A stretch of DNA of 64,000 nt from JAWKSY01 sp041402125 (GTDB lineage: Bacteria; Planctomycetota; GCA-002687715; DRQF01). Where the stretch lies: assembly GCA_041402125.1 (NCBI GenBank), contig JAWKSY010000020.1, forward strand, positions 1 through 64,000. The letters run 5' to 3'. The translations under genes and the position numbers were made by a program. Under the pieces are notes generated by a model. It had not been told where the DNA came from and ran no database searches. It worked only from the letters and a program-made list of their open reading frames with translations. Shown here piece by piece: positions 17,205 to 27,707 of this stretch; position 1 is the first letter of the stretch; the number at the start of each line of letters is the position of its first letter.

Positions 17205-17631
17205 CCGGGGCGGGCGCGGGTGCCGGAGCGGCCGGATCGGGCATCACCGGCTGGTCGACTTCGGTCTTCGGCTGGGAGGGCGCCGCCGCGGCCGGGCGCA
17301 CCGCGAGCTGGGTCGCGCCCATGTCCTCGGCCGCGCCGACGACCTCGATGCTGCAGCGACCCAGGGTCAGGCGGACGCCGTCCGTGAGCGGGAAGGTCTC
17401 GCCGGCGTGGAGGATCGGTCCGCCCACGACGACCGTCTTGTTCGAGCTGCCGGCGTCCTTGATCGCGTAGCCCGAGCCCATCGCCTCGACGACGGCGTGG
17501 CGACCCGAGACGTTCGGATCGGCGAGCACGATGTCGCTGCGCGGGTCGCGGCCGAGGGTGAGTCCGTCGCGGACCGCGACGTCGCGCGGGCTCTGGTCGG
17601 GCTCCGAGATGCGGAAGATCAGCTTCGCCAT
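17188..17631 (-). CDS. FHA domain (N-terminal part of the FHA-AOR fusion)
   Basis: Residues 1-98 are a forkhead-associated domain, which binds phosphothreonine peptides: LTLGRDPRSDIVL (Gly27-Arg28), VSGRH (Ser42, His45) and DAGSSNKT (Asn64; Lys replaces the usual Gly). A linker of about 50 residues follows, ending in a run of alternating Ala-Pro. As read, the frame then runs into arginine-rich nonsense to 16933. In the next frame the Ala-Pro pattern continues and leads directly into AOR, so the break is probably a one-base insertion in the GC-rich linker. The start ATG is 187 bases after the acetolactate-synthase-like stop. The FHA domain suggests that a Ser/Thr kinase controls localisation, partners or activity of the tungstoenzyme. 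Confidence 0.82.
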
Positions 17632-17732
17632 GCGTCTTTCCCCTGGATCGTGGGTCGCGCCGCGGGCGGAGACTTCCCGGGGCCCGCGGGCGGACCCCCG
17701 TCGTCGTCCCCCTCGCGGGACCGGAAATGCCG

Positions 17733-17763
17733 ACGGCCGCCGGCCTGAACAACCGGCGGCCGT
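17733..17763 (-). terminator. Hairpin between the acetolactate-synthase-like gene and FHA-AOR
   Basis: Perfect 11-base stem (ACGGCCGCCGG with CCGGCGGCCGT) around a nine-base loop, downstream of the minus-strand TPP enzyme gene. Only a short TTT follows. It suggests that FHA-AOR has its own promoter in the remaining about 100 bases. Confidence 0.55.
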
Positions 17764-17818
17764 GCAACAGTTTGTCGAAGCGGGGGCCCGATGGCGACCC
17801 CCTCCGGGACCGGAATCC

Positions 17819-19468
17819 TCAGAGCTTGCAGGTGAGCTGGCCCAGGCGGGCCGTCAGCTTCATGTTCTCGCTGTAATCGATCGGGATCGTGATGATCGCC
17901 GGGCGATCCTGGGCGAAGGCCTCCTCGAGGGCCGGCCGAAGGTCCTTCGACTTCTCGACCCGCTTGCCCCAGGCGCCGAAGGCCTCGGCGAGCTTGACGA
18001 AGTCGGGGTTCGTGAAGGCGAGGTCCGAGTGCTTCCCGAAGCTGTTCTGCTGCTTCCACTTGATGAGACCGTACTCGCAATCCTCCCAGATGAGCTGGAC
18101 GATGTTGAGCTTGCGGCGCACCGCGGTCTCGAGGTCCTGGATGTTCATCATCGTGCCGGCGTCGCCGCCGATCGCGAGGACCTTGCGGTCGGGGAAGACG
18201 AGCTTGGCGCCCATCGCCCCCGGCAGGGCGAAGCCCATGGTGCAGAAGCCGTTCGAGATGAGGCAGGTGTTCGGCTCGTCGCACTGGTAGTAGCGGCCGA
18301 TCCACATCTTGTGGGCGCCGACGTCCGACAGGAGGATGTCGTTCGGTCCGAGCACCTCGCGGCAGTCCCAGAGCGCCTTCTGCGGCTTGATCGCGCCCTC
18401 GGCGTCGTCGTTCGCGTGCTCGGCGAAGTCGGCCAGGATCTCCTCGCGGAGGCCCTTCAGGCGAGCGACGTCGAAGAGCGGCTTGTCCGGGACGATCTCG
18501 TTCAGCTTCCAGAGCGAGTCGGCGATGTCGGCCACGAGCTCGACGTCGGGAAGGTACTTCGCCTCGACCTCGGCCTCGTTGAAGTCGAGGTGGATGATCT
18601 TCTTGTCGGCGCCGTTGTTCCAGAAGGCCGGGTGGTACTCGACGAGGTCGTAGCCGACCGCGATGACGAGGTCCGCCTTCTCCATCTCGCAGGTGACGTG
18701 GTCCCGCGCCTGCAGACCCATCGTGAACAGGCAGTGCGGGTCGTGGCGGGACACTGATCCCTTGCCCATGAAGGTGCTGACCACGCCGATGCCGGTCTTC
18801 TCGGCGAAGATGCGGAGCTGCGCCGAGGCGCGCTTCCGGATCGATCCGTTGCCGGCGAGGATGATCGGGCGCTTGGCCTTCTTGATGAGGTCCATCGCCT
18901 GGGTGATCGCCTTGTGGTCGGCGCCCGGGCGCCGCACGCGGCGCGGCTCGAGCGGCACCAGCGGCTTCTTCATCTCGTGCTCGGCGAGATCCTCGGGGAG
19001 CTCGATGTGGCAGGCGCCGGGCTTCTCGGCCGTGGCGACCTTGAAGGCCTTGCGGACGACCTCGGGAATGTTCTCGGGCTGCCGGATCGAGAAGGTCCAC
19101 TTCGTGATCGGCTTGAACATGTCCACCGCGTCCATGTTCTGGTGCGACTCTTTGTGGAGCCGGTGAGTGTCGGCCTGGCCGGTGATCACGATCATCGGCG
19201 CGCGGTCCATGTTGCCGTCGGCGACACCGGTGACCAGGTTCGTCGCGCCCGGCCCGAGCGTGCCGAGGCAGACGCCGGCCTTGCCGGTCAGGCGCCCGTA
19301 GACGTCGGCCATGAAGGCCGCGGCCTGCTCGTGGCGGCAGAGCACGAAATCGATGTTCGAATCCATCAGCGAGATCATGGTGTCGGCGTTCTCTTCGCCG
19401 GGGATCCCGAAGATGTACTCGACGCCCTCGGCCTCGAGGCATTTCACGAACAGATCGGAAGCCTTCAT
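17819..19468 (-). CDS. Thiamine-diphosphate enzyme, acetolactate synthase large-subunit type (AlsS-like)
   Basis: 549 aa, normal length. N-terminal TPP domain with the catalytic glutamate in FGIPGEENAD; central domain; C-terminal TPP/Mg site GGDAGTMMNIQDLETA, matching the GDG...N motif. The C-terminal stretch NSFGKHSDLAFTNPDF and end PIDYSENMKLT resemble catabolic acetolactate synthases (AlsS) more than anabolic IlvB. No small regulatory subunit gene is adjacent, which also fits AlsS. It would condense two pyruvates to acetolactate with CO2 release; other TPP chemistry (2-oxoacid decarboxylation) cannot be excluded. The start at 19468 has GGAGGGAGACAGG just upstream. Divergent from the JAMM gene. 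Its closeness to an aldehyde-oxidising enzyme raises the possibility of shared aldehyde metabolism, but this is only context. Confidence 0.87.
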   Translation of the reverse strand: MKASDLFVKCLEAEGVEYIFGIPGEENADTMISLMDSNIDFVLCRHEQAAAFMADVYGRLTGKAGVCLGTLGPGATNLVTGVADGNMDRAPMIVITGQADTHRLHKESHQNMDAVDMFKPITKWTFSIRQPENIPEVVRKAFKVATAEKPGACHIELPEDLAEHEMKKPLVPLEPRRVRRPGADHKAITQAMDLIKKAKRPIILAGNGSIRKRASAQLRIFAEKTGIGVVSTFMGKGSVSRHDPHCLFTMGLQARDHVTCEMEKADLVIAVGYDLVEYHPAFWNNGADKKIIHLDFNEAEVEAKYLPDVELVADIADSLWKLNEIVPDKPLFDVARLKGLREEILADFAEHANDDAEGAIKPQKALWDCREVLGPNDILLSDVGAHKMWIGRYYQCDEPNTCLISNGFCTMGFALPGAMGAKLVFPDRKVLAIGGDAGTMMNIQDLETAVRRKLNIVQLIWEDCEYGLIKWKQQNSFGKHSDLAFTNPDFVKLAEAFGAWGKRVEKSKDLRPALEEAFAQDRPAIITIPIDYSENMKLTARLGQLTCKL

Positions 19469-19627
19469 CCTGTCTCCCTCCGGGCCGGCGGGGCCCTGCG
19501 GCGTCGGCGGAGGCCGATCGTCGCGACGTCTCCTGGGGTGATCGACTCCCGAGCCCGGCCCGAGGGGCGGCAAAGGGAGTCCTTCGGTCCGAAGGGGTAC
19601 ACTATTGGTCCTTTATTGTGAAGGCCC

Positions 19628-19650
19628 CCGGGCGTCGGAGAGACGCCCGG
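19628..19650 (+). promoter_or_regulatory. 5'-leader hairpin before the JAMM protease gene
   Basis: Perfect 9-base stem (CCGGGCGTC with GACGCCCGG) around GGAGA, ending 14 bases before the ATG and 3 bases before the GGGGAGAG ribosome site. An AT-richer stretch with TACACT (19598-19603) lies just upstream and may be the promoter. It could modulate translation; no ligand class is recognised. Confidence 0.4.
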
Positions 19651-19664
19651 AGGCGGGGAGAGCG

Positions 19665-20147
19665 ATGGACGGCGAGCCGACCTTCGAGCGCGAATTCCTG
19701 CATCTCGGCGCCGATCTCGCCGCCGCGTTGCTCGATCTCTCGCGTCGCGAGGCGCCGCGCGAGGCCTGCGGCCTCCTGCTCGGTCATCCGATCCGGGCCC
19801 GGGAATGGCGCATCGAGCGCCTGGCCTGGTCGCCCAACTCCGCCGACGACCCGACGGAGGGGTTCAGGATTCCGGGCCGGGCCTGGGCCCGGGCCTCGCG
19901 CCGGGCGCGCGCGGAGGGGCTCGAGGTCGTCGGCGTCTTCCACAGCCATCCGGCGGCGGCGCCCACGCCGTCCGTCTCGGATCTCGCGGCGGCCCGCCGC
20001 TTCGGCGAGGGGCTCGACCGCCGGGTCGATCTCATCGCGGGCCGGGACGAGGAGGGGGGATGGCAACTCGCGGCCTGGCGGATCGGACCGCGGGGCGTGC
20101 GACGTCTCGAGTGGGGCGACGCCGATCGCGCCTCCCGCGGCCGCTAG
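19665..20147 (+). CDS. JAMM/MPN+ metalloprotease (Mec/QbsD-type)
   Basis: 160 aa single-domain protein with a complete JAMM zinc site: Glu33 in PREACGLLLG, then HSHPAAAPTPSVSD supplying His93, His95, Ser103 and Asp106 with canonical spacing. Bacterial stand-alone JAMM enzymes such as mycobacterial Mec and Pseudomonas QbsD cleave after the diglycine of small ubiquitin-like sulfur carriers (CysO, QbsE). A CysO-like domain with an internal Gly-Gly occurs in this window at 3241 and is a plausible substrate; this link is inference, since the genes are 15 kb apart. The ATG at 19665 follows GGGGAGAGCG. The gene is divergent from the TPP enzyme and convergent with the GlpE rhodanese gene. Confidence 0.88.
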   Translation: MDGEPTFEREFLHLGADLAAALLDLSRREAPREACGLLLGHPIRAREWRIERLAWSPNSADDPTEGFRIPGRAWARASRRARAEGLEVVGVFHSHPAAAPTPSVSDLAAARRFGEGLDRRVDLIAGRDEEGGWQLAAWRIGPRGVRRLEWGDADRASRGR

Positions 20148-20258
20148 GGCCCGGGGAGGGAGCCTCGGCCCCGACGTGCGCGCGAGCGCCCCGCCCCCGG
20201 GGGGAGAGACGCCGCGGATGCTCCCGGGTGACGGGTCCCTCGCCGGGCGCGGGGAATG

Positions 20259-20573
20259 TCAGTCGGATTCGAAGGGGAAACGGGGGCGCCAGGCCTCGAA
20301 ACCGCCGCTCATGCTCCGCACCGAGCGGAAGCCCTGCTCGATCAGGTAGAGGGTCGCGCCCCGACTCGAGTTGCCGTGGTAGCAGTACACGATCACCTCG
20401 CGCTCGCGGTCGGCCTCCTCGAGGAACTCGCTCAGGTTCGCGTTCGTGAGCGGCTGCGAACCCGGGAGTCGGGCGGCCGCGCGGGACTTCGGATCGCGGA
20501 TGTCGACGAAGAGCGCCTCGCCCTCGTCGAGCTTCCGCTTCGCCTCGTCGATGTCGATCTCGGGTACCTGCAC
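20259..20573 (-). CDS. glpE: Single-domain rhodanese (thiosulfate sulfurtransferase, GlpE-like)
   Basis: 104 aa. The active-site loop CYHGNSSRGA (Cys64) matches the GlpE loop closely, and GGFEAWR near the end is also GlpE-like. The enzyme moves sulfane sulfur from thiosulfate or persulfide donors through a cysteine persulfide. The start is GTG at 20573, set by GGAGGAG eight bases upstream; no ATG fits. It faces the JAMM gene tail to tail. Rhodaneses commonly feed sulfur to ubiquitin-like carriers, so the pair is consistent with a sulfur-carrier theme, though GlpE can act alone. Confidence 0.88.
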   Translation of the reverse strand: MQVPEIDIDEAKRKLDEGEALFVDIRDPKSRAAARLPGSQPLTNANLSEFLEEADREREVIVYCYHGNSSRGATLYLIEQGFRSVRSMSGGFEAWRPRFPFESD

Positions 20574-20681
20574 GGGCGGACTCCTCCGATCCGGGGCGCG
20601 AAGCGGGGCGGCCCCCTCGCCATCGGCGCGCCTTCCGGACAGACTGTGACGCGAGACCAGCCGAGACAAGAGGAACCTGCG

Positions 20682-21839
20682 ATGGCGAAGCCGCTCCGCG
20701 TCGGATTGATCGGGCAGAAGTTCATGGGTCGGGCGCACAGCAACGCCTGGTCCCAGGCCGGCCGCTTCTTCGAGCTGCCGCTCCGCCCCGAGCTCGCGAT
20801 GATCAGCGCGCGCGACGGCGACGAACTCCGCGCCTTCGCGGCGCGCTGGGGCTGGGCCGCCTCGACCGCCCGCTGGCGGGATCTCGTCGCCGATCCCGGG
20901 ATCGACCTCGTCGACGTCGCCACCCCGAACCACGTCCACGCCGAGCAGGCGATCGCGGCGCTCGCCGCCGGCAAGCACGTCGCCTGCGAGAAGCCGCTCG
21001 CCCGCGATCTCGACGACGCCCGCGCGATGGCGGCGGCGGCGAAGAAGGCGGCGAGGAAGGGCGTCCGGACCTTCGTCTGGTTCAACTACCGCCGCTGCCC
21101 GGCGATCGGCGCGGCCTGGCGGCTCGTCCGCGAGGGGCGGCTCGGCCGGATCCACCACGTCCGCGCGACCTACCTCCAGAGCTGGGGAGGCCCCGACACG
21201 CCCTTCTCCTGGCGCTTCAAGAAGAAGCTCGCCGGCTCGGGCGCCCACGGCGATCTCAACGCGCACATCGTCGACCTCGCCCGCTTCCTCACCGGCGACG
21301 AGGTCGAGCGCGTCCACGGCGCGGTCGCGCGCACCTTCGTCAAGGAGCGCGCCGTTCCCGGCCAAAAGGGCGAGACGGAGCGCTGCGACGTCGACGACTG
21401 CGTCGCCTTCCTCGCCAGCTTCAAGGGCGGGGCCACGGCCTCCTTCGAGGCCAGCCGCGTCGCGCCCGGCCACCAGAACCGCAACACGATCGAGCTCAAC
21501 GGCGAGAAGGGCTCCCTCGCCTGGGACTTCGAGGACATGAACGTCCTGCGCTTCTGCGACGCGAGCGACGGCCCCGGCGAGGGCGGCTGGCGCCGCATCA
21601 TGTGCACCTCCGGTCCGCACCATCCCTACGTCGCGAACTGGTGGCCCGACGCCCACGTCCTCGGCTACGAGCACGGCTTCGTGAACATGGTCGCCGACAT
21701 CTGCCGCGCCCTCGGCGGGGAGGAGCCGGAGCTTCCCCTGCCCGACTTCGAGGACGCCCTCCGCACGCAGCGCGTGCTCGAGGCGGCGCTCGTCTCCGCG
21801 CGCGAGGGGCGGGCGGTCAAGCTCTCCGAGGTGAAGTGA
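20682..21839 (+). CDS. Gfo/Idh/MocA-family NAD(P)-dependent oxidoreductase
   Basis: 385 aa. N-terminal Rossmann fold: LRVGLIGQKFMGRAHSNAW with the nucleotide loop, VDVATPNHVHAEQAIAAL, and the family's GKHVACEKPLA with the catalytic lysine. The C-terminal alpha/beta sheet domain includes FVWFNYRRCPAIGAA and GDLNAHIVDLARFLTGD with the conserved Asp-x-x-x-His-like segment. These enzymes oxidise or reduce sugars and inositols; the substrate is not predictable here. Start set by AGAGGAA before the ATG at 20682. A 52-base gap separates it from the sigma-factor gene, so it may be a separate unit. Confidence 0.88.
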   Translation: MAKPLRVGLIGQKFMGRAHSNAWSQAGRFFELPLRPELAMISARDGDELRAFAARWGWAASTARWRDLVADPGIDLVDVATPNHVHAEQAIAALAAGKHVACEKPLARDLDDARAMAAAAKKAARKGVRTFVWFNYRRCPAIGAAWRLVREGRLGRIHHVRATYLQSWGGPDTPFSWRFKKKLAGSGAHGDLNAHIVDLARFLTGDEVERVHGAVARTFVKERAVPGQKGETERCDVDDCVAFLASFKGGATASFEASRVAPGHQNRNTIELNGEKGSLAWDFEDMNVLRFCDASDGPGEGGWRRIMCTSGPHHPYVANWWPDAHVLGYEHGFVNMVADICRALGGEEPELPLPDFEDALRTQRVLEAALVSAREGRAVKLSEVK

Positions 21840-21891
21840 CGGGCACCTCCGTCCTCAACGAGACCCGGGCCGCGATCGGGGAGGGCGACCG

Positions 21892-22590
21892 GTGACGAGC
21901 GGCGGCTTCCGGACGACGGCCTGGACCCTCGTGCGCGACGCCGGCGACGCCGAGGCGCGCGCCGCCCGCGAGGAGCTCTGCCGCCGCTACTGGCCGCCGC
22001 TCTACGCCTGGCTCCGCCGCGGCGGCGAGACGCCGGAGGACGCGGAGGACCACCTGCAGGCCTTCCTCCTACGCTTCATCGAGCGCAACGACTTCGCCGT
22101 CGCCGATCCGGAGCGCGGTCGCTTCCGCGGTTACCTCGTGGCCGCCCTGCGGAACTTCGTCCGGGACCGCGTGGCGGCCGAGGGCGCCGAGAAGCGGGGG
22201 GGAGGCCGGCGGGCCTTCCCGCTCGAGAGTGCGGACGCGGAGTCCCGCTTCCGCGAGGCCGGCGGCGACGATCCCGCCCGCACCCTCGACCGCGCCTGGG
22301 CCCTCGCCGTCCTCGAGACGGCCCTGGAGCGACTCCGCCGCGAGCGCATCGCCCGCGGCCAGGGGCCCGTCTTCGAGCTCCTGAAGTCCCGTCTCGAAGG
22401 CGACGGGACGGCACCGCTCGACGAGGCCGCCCTGGCGGCCCTCGGGCTCGGCGCGGGCGCGATCAAGGTGGCCGTCCACCGGCTCCGGCGGCGCTTCGCC
22501 GAGCTCGTCCGCGAGGAGATCGGCCGGACCGTCGAGCGCGAATCGGAGATCGAGGACGAGCTGGCCGCGCTGCTCGGGAGCTTGCGTTAG
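21892..22590 (+). CDS. ECF-type sigma factor (planctomycete-like)
   Basis: 232 aa, GTG start. Region 2 is recognisable: FRTTAWTLVRDA, LCRRYWPPLYAWLRR, EDAEDHLQAFLLRFIER and FRGYLVAALRNFVRDR, the pattern of a Planctomycetota ECF group. Region 4 is a helix-turn-helix in ALGLGAGAIKVAVHRLRRRFAEL. It lacks an anti-sigma gene neighbour; instead the next gene, 131 bases on, is a transmembrane Ser/Thr kinase, the usual partner in this group, where phosphorylation is thought to replace anti-sigma control. This partnership is inferred from gene order and known families. Confidence 0.82.
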   Translation: MTSGGFRTTAWTLVRDAGDAEARAAREELCRRYWPPLYAWLRRGGETPEDAEDHLQAFLLRFIERNDFAVADPERGRFRGYLVAALRNFVRDRVAAEGAEKRGGGRRAFPLESADAESRFREAGGDDPARTLDRAWALAVLETALERLRRERIARGQGPVFELLKSRLEGDGTAPLDEAALAALGLGAGAIKVAVHRLRRRFAELVREEIGRTVERESEIEDELAALLGSLR

Positions 22591-22721
22591 CCTCTGGAGT
22601 TGAATGGGTTGTGTCGGTTTCTTTCCTCGGTCCGGGCGGAATTCCGGCCCGGATCCCCGGAATCGCGTAACCCGTCGCCGCGGATTCCGCACGGAAGGTC
22701 GGAATCAGCGAGGATCGAACC

Positions 22722-25394
<2,673 letters not shown>

Positions 25395-25457
25395 GCCGGC
25401 GGGCGGACGTCGCCCCTCGCGCGATCGACCGCGCGAAGGGGACGGTCCCGCCCCGGC

Positions 25458-26423
25458 TCATTCCTCGATCGCGTACCAGGCGCTCGAGAAGGCGCCGAGG
25501 AGTCGCCCCGCGGCGTCGTGATGCCGCCCGATCGCGCGGTGACGACGGCGGTAGGAGAAGTAGTAGGGCCGCGCGTCGAGCGGGCAGCAGTGCGTGACGA
25601 GGCTCGAACGCGTGGCGGCGGCGTCGCGGATGGGGAGCCCGCCGTGCACGAGATCGGCGTGCCAGACGAGGATCTCGCCCGCCCGCGGCCGGAAGGTCGC
25701 GGGCTCCAGGCCCGCCGCCCCGCACTGCCGGACGAGTTCGTCGAGGAAGCGGCGCTCGGCCTCGTCGCCGTCCCGTTCGCGATTCCAGTTGCGACGTCCC
25801 CGGCCGAAGAGCGACTCCGGCAGCCGGTGGCTGCCCGGGAAGTAGACGAGCTCCCCGCTTCCCGGTCGGATGTCCTCGAGCGCGATCCAGGAGGCCGCGA
25901 ACTCGAGCGGTCGGTTCACGACGACGTAGGCGGTGTCGCGATGGGGGCGCTGCTCGGAGCCGCGCGCGAAGACGAGGCTCTGGAAGGCGAGCGGCGGCGA
26001 ATCGAAGAGCGAGGAGAGGAACTCGGCGAGGGGAGGGTGGAAGACGAGTTCACGGGCCGCCCCGGAGACCGCGTGGAGGTCGAGGAGCTTCTCCGAACCG
26101 TCCCGCCAGCTCCGGTCGAGGGGGCGGCGTCGTCCACCCGTCTCGGCGAGCAGCGGGCCGGGCTCGTCCGCGAGCCGCTCGATCTCGGCCCGCAGGGCGG
26201 CGAGTCGCTCCTCCGGGATGCGCTCGGGCAGGATCGCGAATCCGTCCCGGATGAAGCTCGCGAAGCACGCGCGTCGCGCCTCGCTCCAGCCTCGATCGCG
26301 CGCGCGCCGTTCGAGCTCCGCCTCGGCGTCCGGACGATCGACCCAGGTGCCGCCGAAGCGGGAGCGGAAACCCGCACGTCGGCGGGTGAGCGAGATCCGG
26401 TCGAGGAAGCGCATCCAGGGCAT
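25458..26423 (-). CDS. Phytanoyl-CoA dioxygenase (PhyH)-like Fe(II)/2-oxoglutarate oxygenase
   Basis: 321 aa. Double-stranded beta-helix with the iron facial triad: HRD in EQRPHRDTAYVVV and the distal His in LVHGGLPI; an Arg near ATRSSLVTHCC could bind 2-oxoglutarate. SGELVYFPGSHRLPE is typical of PhyH proteins. Substrate unknown. The start at 26423 is proposed because TATGAT sits 7-12 bases before it and there is no ribosome site, which fits a leaderless mRNA; the longer frame to 26483 would begin inside the repeat-flanking DNA. Convergent with the ankyrin-kinase gene. Confidence 0.85.
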   Translation of the reverse strand: MPWMRFLDRISLTRRRAGFRSRFGGTWVDRPDAEAELERRARDRGWSEARRACFASFIRDGFAILPERIPEERLAALRAEIERLADEPGPLLAETGGRRRPLDRSWRDGSEKLLDLHAVSGAARELVFHPPLAEFLSSLFDSPPLAFQSLVFARGSEQRPHRDTAYVVVNRPLEFAASWIALEDIRPGSGELVYFPGSHRLPESLFGRGRRNWNRERDGDEAERRFLDELVRQCGAAGLEPATFRPRAGEILVWHADLVHGGLPIRDAAATRSSLVTHCCPLDARPYYFSYRRRHRAIGRHHDAAGRLLGAFSSAWYAIEE

Positions 26424-26429
26424 CGCTCG

Positions 26430-26435
26430 ATCATA
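26430..26435 (-). promoter_or_regulatory. Candidate -10 element (TATGAT) giving a leaderless PhyH transcript
   Basis: TATGAT on the minus strand ends seven bases before the proposed ATG, the spacing expected if transcription begins at the A of the start codon. No Shine-Dalgarno is present. Confidence 0.4.
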
Positions 26436-26482
26436 GCGCGTCGGCCGCCCCCGACTCCCACTCCCTCGCTCCGAGGCGTGCA

Positions 26483-26560
26483 TGAATAAAAGGGGTCAGA
26501 CCCCATTTATTCACGAAGCGCCCAGTCTTGAATAAAGGGGGTCTGACCCCTTTTATTCAC
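26483..26560. repeat. Pair of REP-like palindromes in inverted orientation
   Basis: Two AT-ended palindromes, TGAATAAAAGGGGTCAGACC... (26483-26513) and its near reverse complement (26529-26560), separated by about 15 bases. Each folds on GGGGTC/GACCCC. They sit between divergent genes in DNA otherwise very GC-rich, and contrast sharply in composition. The arrangement resembles bacterial interspersed mosaic elements mobilised in trans by REP-associated tyrosine transposases; no such transposase is in the window. Confidence 0.75.
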
Positions 26561-26566
26561 GCGGGG

Positions 26567-26572
26567 TATCCT
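26567..26572 (+). promoter_or_regulatory. Candidate -10 element (TATCCT) for the sugar operon
   Basis: TATCCT lies 43 bases upstream of the isomerase ATG, directly after the palindrome pair. The same hexamer precedes several other first genes in the window. No clear -35 box. Confidence 0.35.
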
Positions 26573-26614
26573 GGGCGGCCGAAGGACCGCCCCGGAAGTC
26601 GACGAGAAGCGAAC

Positions 26615-27655
26615 ATGTCCCGACCGCTCACCCTGTTCACCGGCCAGTGGGCCGACCTGCCGCTCGAGACGATGTGCCGGAAGGCGAAGGCCTTCGGCTA
26701 CGACGGGCTCGAGCTCGCCTGCTGGGGCGACCACTTCGAGGTGCAGCGGGCGCTCGCCGAGGACGACTACTGCGAGCGGCTCTGGGACACGCTCGGCGCC
26801 CACGAGCTCGTCTGCTTCGCGGTGAGCAACCACCTCGTCGGCCAGGCGGTCTGCGACCTCATCGACGAGCGCCACCGCTCGATCCTCCCGCCCGCGGTCT
26901 GGGGCGACGGCGATCCCGAGGGCGTCCGTCGCCGCGCCGGGGTCGAGATGATGGACACCGCCCGGGCCGCGCGCCGCTTCTTCGACGCCGCGCCGGCGGA
27001 GATCAAGGCGCTCCAGGCCGAGGTCGGGCTGCGCGTCAACGGCTTCACGGGGTCGTCGATCTGGCACATGGCGTACTCCTTCCCGCCGGTGACGCGTGAG
27101 ATGCTCGCGGCCGGCTTCCGCGACTTCGCGGAGCGCTGGACGCCGATCATGGACGTCTTCGAGGAGGTCGACCTGAACTTCGGCCTCGAGGTCCATCCGA
27201 CCGAGATCGCCTTCGACATCGCGAGCCTGCATCGCGCCCTCGAGGCCATCGGCTGGCACCCGCGCTTCGGCGTCAACTTCGACCCGAGCCACTTCGGCTA
27301 CCAGGGCGTCGACTACCTCGGCTTCCTCCGCGAGTTCCACCAGCGGATCTTCCACGTCCACGTGAAGGACGTCTGGTGGGACGAGCGCCCGGGCCGCGCC
27401 GGCGTGTTCGGCGGCCATACCGACTTCGGCGCCGACGGCCGCTACTGGGACTTCCGCTCGCCGGGCCGGGGCAACATCGACTTCGAGGGCATCATCCGCA
27501 TCCTCAACCACATCGGCTACCGGGGGCCGCTCTCGGTGGAGTGGGAGGACCCGATGATGGACCGCGAGCACGGCGCGACCGAGGCGGCCGACTTCGTCCG
27601 CGATCTCGACTTCCCGCCCTCCGACCGCGCCTTCGACGCCGCCTTCTCGGACTGA
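26615..27655 (+). CDS. Sugar phosphate isomerase/epimerase (xylose-isomerase-like TIM barrel)
   Basis: 346 aa. AP-endonuclease-2/xylose-isomerase-like TIM barrel: YDGLELACWGDHFE at strand 1-2, NFGLEVHPTEIAFD with a metal-binding Glu, VNFDPSHFGYQGVDY with Asp and His ligands, IFHVHVKDVWW with the His-x-Lys-Asp segment, and LSVEWEDP with the last Glu. These residues hold a divalent metal for isomerising or epimerising keto-sugars or inositol derivatives. First gene of an apparent operon with a NupG-like transporter and a ThuA protein, a common sugar-catabolism set in Planctomycetota. The ATG at 26615 begins the family homology; the frame extends upstream into the repeat and was not used. Confidence 0.9.
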   Translation: MSRPLTLFTGQWADLPLETMCRKAKAFGYDGLELACWGDHFEVQRALAEDDYCERLWDTLGAHELVCFAVSNHLVGQAVCDLIDERHRSILPPAVWGDGDPEGVRRRAGVEMMDTARAARRFFDAAPAEIKALQAEVGLRVNGFTGSSIWHMAYSFPPVTREMLAAGFRDFAERWTPIMDVFEEVDLNFGLEVHPTEIAFDIASLHRALEAIGWHPRFGVNFDPSHFGYQGVDYLGFLREFHQRIFHVHVKDVWWDERPGRAGVFGGHTDFGADGRYWDFRSPGRGNIDFEGIIRILNHIGYRGPLSVEWEDPMMDREHGATEAADFVRDLDFPPSDRAFDAAFSD

Positions 27656-27707
27656 CCGCGGCGCGCCGGTGCCGTTCCCGACCCGCAACCCCACGCTCGA
27701 GCCGACC

